Origin: Salinibacillus xinjiangensis
Lineage (GTDB): Bacteria > Bacillota > Bacilli > Bacillales > Alkalibacillaceae
DNA length: 64,000 nt
Direction: 5' to 3'
NCBI RefSeq assembly: GCF_009649735.1
Contig: NZ_WJNH01000001.1
Coordinates: forward strand, 124,001-188,000
Shown here: in pieces, positions 60,485 through 64,000 of the stretch
How the letters are laid out: each line of letters opens with the position of its first letter
How positions within the stretch are numbered: the first letter of the stretch is position 1
Program-made: the position numbers and the translations under genes
Notes under the pieces: model-generated
Databases searched by the model: none
Told to the model about the DNA's origin: nothing
Seen by the model: the letters and a program-made list of their open reading frames with translations, nothing else

Positions 60485-60590
60485 ATGGTATCACTCCCCA
60501 TTATTGGGTTGTAGCTATCATTAACAACAAGCTTCTTTCTTATCTGACTTGGGGTTTGAAAAACTTTTTGTTGAAAGTAGTGGGTTATTG

Positions 60591-61358
60591 TTAAGCACTA
60601 AAGCCTCCATCTACTCCAATGATTTGCCCACTAACATAAGTAGAAGCATCTGATATTAAGAATGCTGCGACATCAGCAACCTCCCTCGTTTTTCCTTTGC
60701 GTCCCATTGGTGTCTGAGAAATAACGTTAGCTGCTGCAGGTGATAATTCGCCTGTTTTTTTATGTGCTTTGTGTTTACTAATCGAATCAATTACTCCGGG
60801 GGCAATCCCATTTATTCTTATATGGCTTGATCCATATTCGCGTGCAGCACTACGAATCAAGCCCTCAACAGCCATTTTAGGAGCAGATGACATCGCATCA
60901 TTTTCCAAAGATCTTAATACAGCTGTGGTTAAAAGATGAACAATAGAGCCTCCCCCTTCCTGTTTAAGAAAGGGGATCCCTTGTTTTAAAATATTGAAAC
61001 TTCCAATCACATCAATATCTATTACATTTTGAAACTCAGAGTCTGTTATCTCTGTTAATGGGCAAATACGAAATGGAGTTCCCGTAGCAGAAATGATGGC
61101 ATCAATCCCACCCCAAGAACCCTGTGTCTTTTCAAAAAATCGATGAACCGATTGGGGGTCTCGCATATCTACCTTCCCAATATCAGCGGTTCCTCCATCA
61201 TTGGTTATTTCTTTAGCAATTATTTCTGCATCTTCTTGATTTGCATGATAACCAATTGTTACAAGGGCTTCCTTACCTATACGTTTTGCGATAGATTTAC
61301 CAATACCACCGCTACCGCCAATAATAGCAACCCGTTTTGGGGAATCATTATATTCCAT
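60591..61358 (-). CDS. SDR-family protein lacking the catalytic tyrosine
   Basis: A 255-residue SDR fold with a good nucleotide motif (IIGGSGGIGKSIA) and C-terminal FLISDASTYVSGQIIGVDGG. At the active site the usual YxxxK reads SSAPK, so Ser replaces Tyr, and the catalytic Ser region reads LLTTAVLRS. Ordinary hydride-transfer chemistry is therefore doubtful; it could be a non-catalytic partner or have shifted chemistry. Codon reading around 60880-60900 is unambiguous and the frame is intact. AAAGGTGG ribosome site. Confidence 0.87.
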   Translation of the reverse strand: MEYNDSPKRVAIIGGSGGIGKSIAKRIGKEALVTIGYHANQEDAEIIAKEITNDGGTADIGKVDMRDPQSVHRFFEKTQGSWGGIDAIISATGTPFRICPLTEITDSEFQNVIDIDVIGSFNILKQGIPFLKQEGGGSIVHLLTTAVLRSLENDAMSSAPKMAVEGLIRSAAREYGSSHIRINGIAPGVIDSISKHKAHKKTGELSPAAANVISQTPMGRKGKTREVADVAAFLISDASTYVSGQIIGVDGGFSA

Positions 61359-61407
61359 AAGAATACCTCACCACCTTTAATTACTCTTGTCATTACCTAC
61401 TCACATT

Positions 61408-62847
61408 TTATTCATTCAAATCTACCATAACTGTTTTCACTTGGGTGAATTCTTTCATGGCTTCGGTTCCATTTTCTCTTCCCCATCCACTTGCCTTGTA
61501 TCCCCCATAAGGAGCAACCCACCGGACATATCTGAACGTATTCAGCCAAACTGTTCCAGCGCGAAGCTCTTTAGCCATTCGATGACCACGTGCCAAATTC
61601 TTCGTCCAAACACCAGCACTTAATCCATAGGAAACATTATTAGCAATATCAATTGCTTCCTGTTCTGTGGAAAATGGGATTACAGTTACAACTGGACCAA
61701 ATATCTCTTCCTGTGCAATTCTCATTTCCGGATTTACATCAGCAAAAACAGTAGGATTGACGTAATATCCTTTGTCAACCGAAGGGCGATTACCACCAGC
61801 AACTAATCTTGCTCCTTCTTTTTGACCAATTTTAATATAATTTAGTGTTTTTTCTAATTGCTGTTTATTTGCCTGTGGTCCAATATCCACTTTTTCTAAA
61901 GGATTTCCAACTTTAATTTGCTCTGCTCTTTCCTTAAATCGTTCAAGGAACTTATCATATAAATCTTCATGAACTAATACTCTAGAACCTAAGGTACATG
62001 CTTGGCCAGTATAATCAAAACCATGACTTACTGCTGACTCAAAAGCAGAATCAAAATTTGCATCCGGGAAAATAATTTGTGGTGATTTACCACCTAATTC
62101 AAAATTTAATTTCTTTAAATTACCTGTTGCAGCACGCATGATTTTTCTAGCAGTAGCACTATCTCCAGTAAATGAAATTTTATCTACATCTGGATGTGAA
62201 GTTAATCGCTGACCTGCAGATTCTCCATAGCCAGGTACAACATTTATAACACCTGGTGGAAAGCCAACTTTTTCTACTAATTTTGCAATCTCAAATGCAT
62301 TTACTGGCGTTGTTTCCGCAGGTTTAAGTACAACTGTATTCCCTGCTGCTAAAGCCATAGATAGTTTCATAGTAATCAATTGCAGAGGAGCATTCCATGC
62401 AGTAATAGCACCCACAACACCCAGTGGTTCACGAACAGTAAAGATATGTTTATCATCTTCAAATGGTATTGTTTCACCTTGAATTTTATCTGCCATTCCT
62501 GCATAATAATGCCACCATTGGTGAAGACCAGTTGCATCTTGCTTCGTACGATGAACCGGTTTTCCTGTTTCTCTTGATTCTATCTCACCTAAAAATTCAG
62601 CGTTTGATTTAAGTAAACTAGCCATTTCTCGCATTAATTCAGCCCGTTCATAGGTGCTCATCCTTCTCCATGGGCCTTTGTCAAAGGCTTGGCGGGCTGC
62701 TTTTACCGCTCGATCAATATCTTCCCCATTTCCTTCTGGGACTCTGGCCCATACCTCTTCTGTAGCAGGGTCGACAACTTCGATCATTCTTCCTGAAGCA
62801 CTTTCAACCCATTCTCCACCAATAAAAAGTTTATTAATTTCCTTCAT
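61408..62847 (-). CDS. NAD(P)-dependent aldehyde dehydrogenase
   Basis: A 479-residue class I/II-type ALDH. Hallmarks are ITAWNAPLQLITMKLSMALAAGNTVVLKPAE (span about 145-175; key elements WNAPL and KPAE), the glycine motif FTGDSATARKI, catalytic Glu in FELGGKSPQII and catalytic Cys in YTGQACTLGSRV (about residue 288). EIFGPVVTVI and WVAPYGGYKASGWGREN complete it. Oxidises an aldehyde intermediate to the acid. It is flanked by SDR genes with gaps of about 50 bases. Confidence 0.93.
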   Translation of the reverse strand: MKEINKLFIGGEWVESASGRMIEVVDPATEEVWARVPEGNGEDIDRAVKAARQAFDKGPWRRMSTYERAELMREMASLLKSNAEFLGEIESRETGKPVHRTKQDATGLHQWWHYYAGMADKIQGETIPFEDDKHIFTVREPLGVVGAITAWNAPLQLITMKLSMALAAGNTVVLKPAETTPVNAFEIAKLVEKVGFPPGVINVVPGYGESAGQRLTSHPDVDKISFTGDSATARKIMRAATGNLKKLNFELGGKSPQIIFPDANFDSAFESAVSHGFDYTGQACTLGSRVLVHEDLYDKFLERFKERAEQIKVGNPLEKVDIGPQANKQQLEKTLNYIKIGQKEGARLVAGGNRPSVDKGYYVNPTVFADVNPEMRIAQEEIFGPVVTVIPFSTEQEAIDIANNVSYGLSAGVWTKNLARGHRMAKELRAGTVWLNTFRYVRWVAPYGGYKASGWGRENGTEAMKEFTQVKTVMVDLNE

Positions 62848-62901
62848 TTTGAAAAACTCACCCTTTACTTTTAAGTTAAGTATTTTTCTACTTTATAACC
62901 C

Positions 62902-63666
62902 TTAATGAGCTGTATACCCTCCATCAACTGGGAGATTAATTCCTGTTACAAATGACGCCTCGTCTGAAGCTAGAAACGTTGCCGAATTTGCAATATCCGT
63001 AGGTTGTGCTGGTCTATTAAGAGGAATGTTCTTCAGAAAAGCCTTTTTATTTTCTTCAAAATCATCATCTTCCGTTCTAGATAGAAATTGTTTCAACATT
63101 GGTGTATCTGTTAAACCAGGGCAAATGGCATTTACACGAATTTTATTTTCCCCTAATCTAACTGCTAACGATTTTACTAAACTAACAACAGCTCCTTTAC
63201 TTGCCGCATATACAGGGCTAAAAGGAGATGCTACATATCCTGAAATAGAAGCTGTAAAGATAATAGATCCGCCTTGCTCTTTCATATAAGGTACAGCATA
63301 TTTAGTCATGAAAACGCCACTTTTCAAATTTAAATCCATAGTGAAATCAAATTCTTCCTCTTCAACAGTTTCTAAACCTGATGGCCCTGGTGTACCTACA
63401 TGGTTCCAGAGAACGTCGATTCGCCCATATCTATTATGAATTTCTTCTACTGTATCCCTCATTTCTGCTAAATTAGACATATCCGTTTTAAAAAAGTTTG
63501 CCTCTCCACCATTGTCCTGAATCTCTTTTACAATTTCTTCACCGTTTTCTTGGTTAAGATCTAAAATATTGACAATGGATCCTTCCTTCGCAAACTTCAA
63601 TGCTCCAGCTTTTCCCATTCCAGATGCTCCTGCACTAATAATAGATACTTTGTTTTTTAACCTCAT
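62902..63666 (-). CDS. Short-chain dehydrogenase/reductase, copy 3
   Basis: A 254-residue classical SDR: nucleotide motif SAGASGMGKAGA, NHVGTPG in place of the NNAG loop, catalytic Ser in FTASISGYVA and YAASK near residues 152-156, and the C-terminal GINLPVDGGYTAH. It presumably oxidises an alcohol to the aldehyde or ketone used by the neighbouring enzymes. GAAAGGATG ribosome site. First enzyme gene after the truncated TRAP binding-protein gene. Confidence 0.9.
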   Translation of the reverse strand: MRLKNKVSIISAGASGMGKAGALKFAKEGSIVNILDLNQENGEEIVKEIQDNGGEANFFKTDMSNLAEMRDTVEEIHNRYGRIDVLWNHVGTPGPSGLETVEEEEFDFTMDLNLKSGVFMTKYAVPYMKEQGGSIIFTASISGYVASPFSPVYAASKGAVVSLVKSLAVRLGENKIRVNAICPGLTDTPMLKQFLSRTEDDDFEENKKAFLKNIPLNRPAQPTDIANSATFLASDEASFVTGINLPVDGGYTAH

Positions 63667-63702
63667 TTTCTATCATCCTTTCAAAAATATTTATATCTAG
63701 CA

Positions 63703-64000
63703 TTATTGGAAGTTTTCTAATTCCTCAAGAAGCTCTGCTCCACCCTCTACTTCATTCTTGAATTTTTCTAATGATGGCTTGGTAACTTCTCTCCATTCTT
63801 CTATCTCTTGATCCGTTGGATAGTAGAATTCCACATTCATTTCGTTTTCTAATTTTTCAAATGCTGCTAATTCTCCTTCTGTTACCACTTCATTTACGTA
63901 TTTTTCTAAATCTTGACCAGTTTCCACAAGGACATCTTGAAGGTCTGATGGTAAGGACTCAAATTTTTCTAAAGATATCACAACAGGTGTAAGTGGATTA
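63703..64000 (-). CDS. TRAP DctP-type solute-binding protein, C-terminal part only
   Basis: The frame is open from the window end to a stop at 63703, giving about 99 C-terminal residues; the start lies beyond 64000. The segment SLEKFESLPSDLQDVLVETGQDLEKYVNEVV (span near 63890-63980; key element FESLPSDLQ) and the acidic helical tail are typical of the C-terminal helices of DctP proteins. It points to a TRAP importer dedicated to the right-hand block, encoded mostly outside this window. Confidence 0.8.
   Translation of the reverse strand, partial: NPLTPVVISLEKFESLPSDLQDVLVETGQDLEKYVNEVVTEGELAAFEKLENEMNVEFYYPTDQEIEEWREVTKPSLEKFKNEVEGGAELLEELENFQ

Noticed and set aside
1-64000. tRNA, rRNA, CRISPR arrays, transposases, phage genes, toxin-antitoxin pairs
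   Set aside because: None were recognised on either strand; no regularly spaced repeats and no transposase or integrase motifs in any translated frame.

Overview
The window looks like chromosomal DNA of a low-GC Gram-positive, most likely a Bacillaceae member. The evidence is AT-rich sequence, strong AGGAGG-type ribosome sites, near-consensus sigma-A promoters (TTGACA-N17-TATAAT), a CcpA-type cre palindrome, and proteins of Bacillus type (a CitG-like fumarase, a YcsA-like tartrate dehydrogenase, FCD-type GntR regulators). No rRNA, tRNA, CRISPR array, insertion sequence, phage gene or replication origin was seen. Apart from a truncated glutamate dehydrogenase at the left edge, every gene I accept lies on the minus strand, giving about 63 kb of co-directional catabolic gene blocks. 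Gene order below follows transcription, from high to low coordinates.

Left part (1-25.6 kb): glutamate dehydrogenase end, a thioesterase, a sodium:solute symporter with a tiny membrane protein, and an amidase. Next is a block I read as tartrate/dicarboxylate use (4.9-12.2 kb): MmgE/PrpD protein, PaaI-like thioesterase, two-subunit Fe-S tartrate dehydratase/fumarase, MFS and DASS carriers, and a D-tartrate dehydratase. Beside it is a CoA-thioester block (12.4-17.5 kb: CitE-like lyase, family III CoA-transferase, HMG-CoA-lyase-like protein, enoyl-CoA hydratase, acyl-CoA dehydrogenase) with its own GntR regulator. A TAXI-TRAP importer, a divergent class II fumarase and a tartrate dehydrogenase with a second GntR regulator complete it.

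Middle part (25.8-47.8 kb): a sigma-54 regulon. A PrpR-type sigma-54 activator is encoded at 30.3-32.2 kb. Four transcription units start at -24/-12 promoters (at 30.2, 40.9, 46.3 and 47.9 kb), each with clustered GTTTCA/TGAAAC repeats upstream. The units encode a TRAP importer, a CitE-like lyase, an isochorismatase-fold amidohydrolase, HyuA/HyuB and the activator itself; PrpD, acyl-CoA dehydrogenase, MaoC hydratase and CoA-transferase; an Old-Yellow-Enzyme-type reductase with a tripartite tricarboxylate transporter; and an MFS carrier. Together they fit (inference) a pathway opening a cyclic amide or imide, deamidating it, activating the dicarboxylate as a CoA thioester, oxidising, hydrating and cleaving it.

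Right part (48.1-64 kb): a further catabolic region with an amidohydrolase, a Rieske ferredoxin, a TAXI binding protein, a CoA-transferase, an AbrB-type membrane protein, an AMACR-like racemase/CoA-transferase, a pair of overlapping acyl-CoA dehydrogenases, an enoyl-CoA hydratase and an exported SMP-30-like protein. It is preceded by three short-chain dehydrogenases, an aldehyde dehydrogenase, a SnoaL-like protein and a truncated TRAP binding protein. This suggests oxidation of an alicyclic or branched acid or alcohol, but the substrate cannot be read from sequence.
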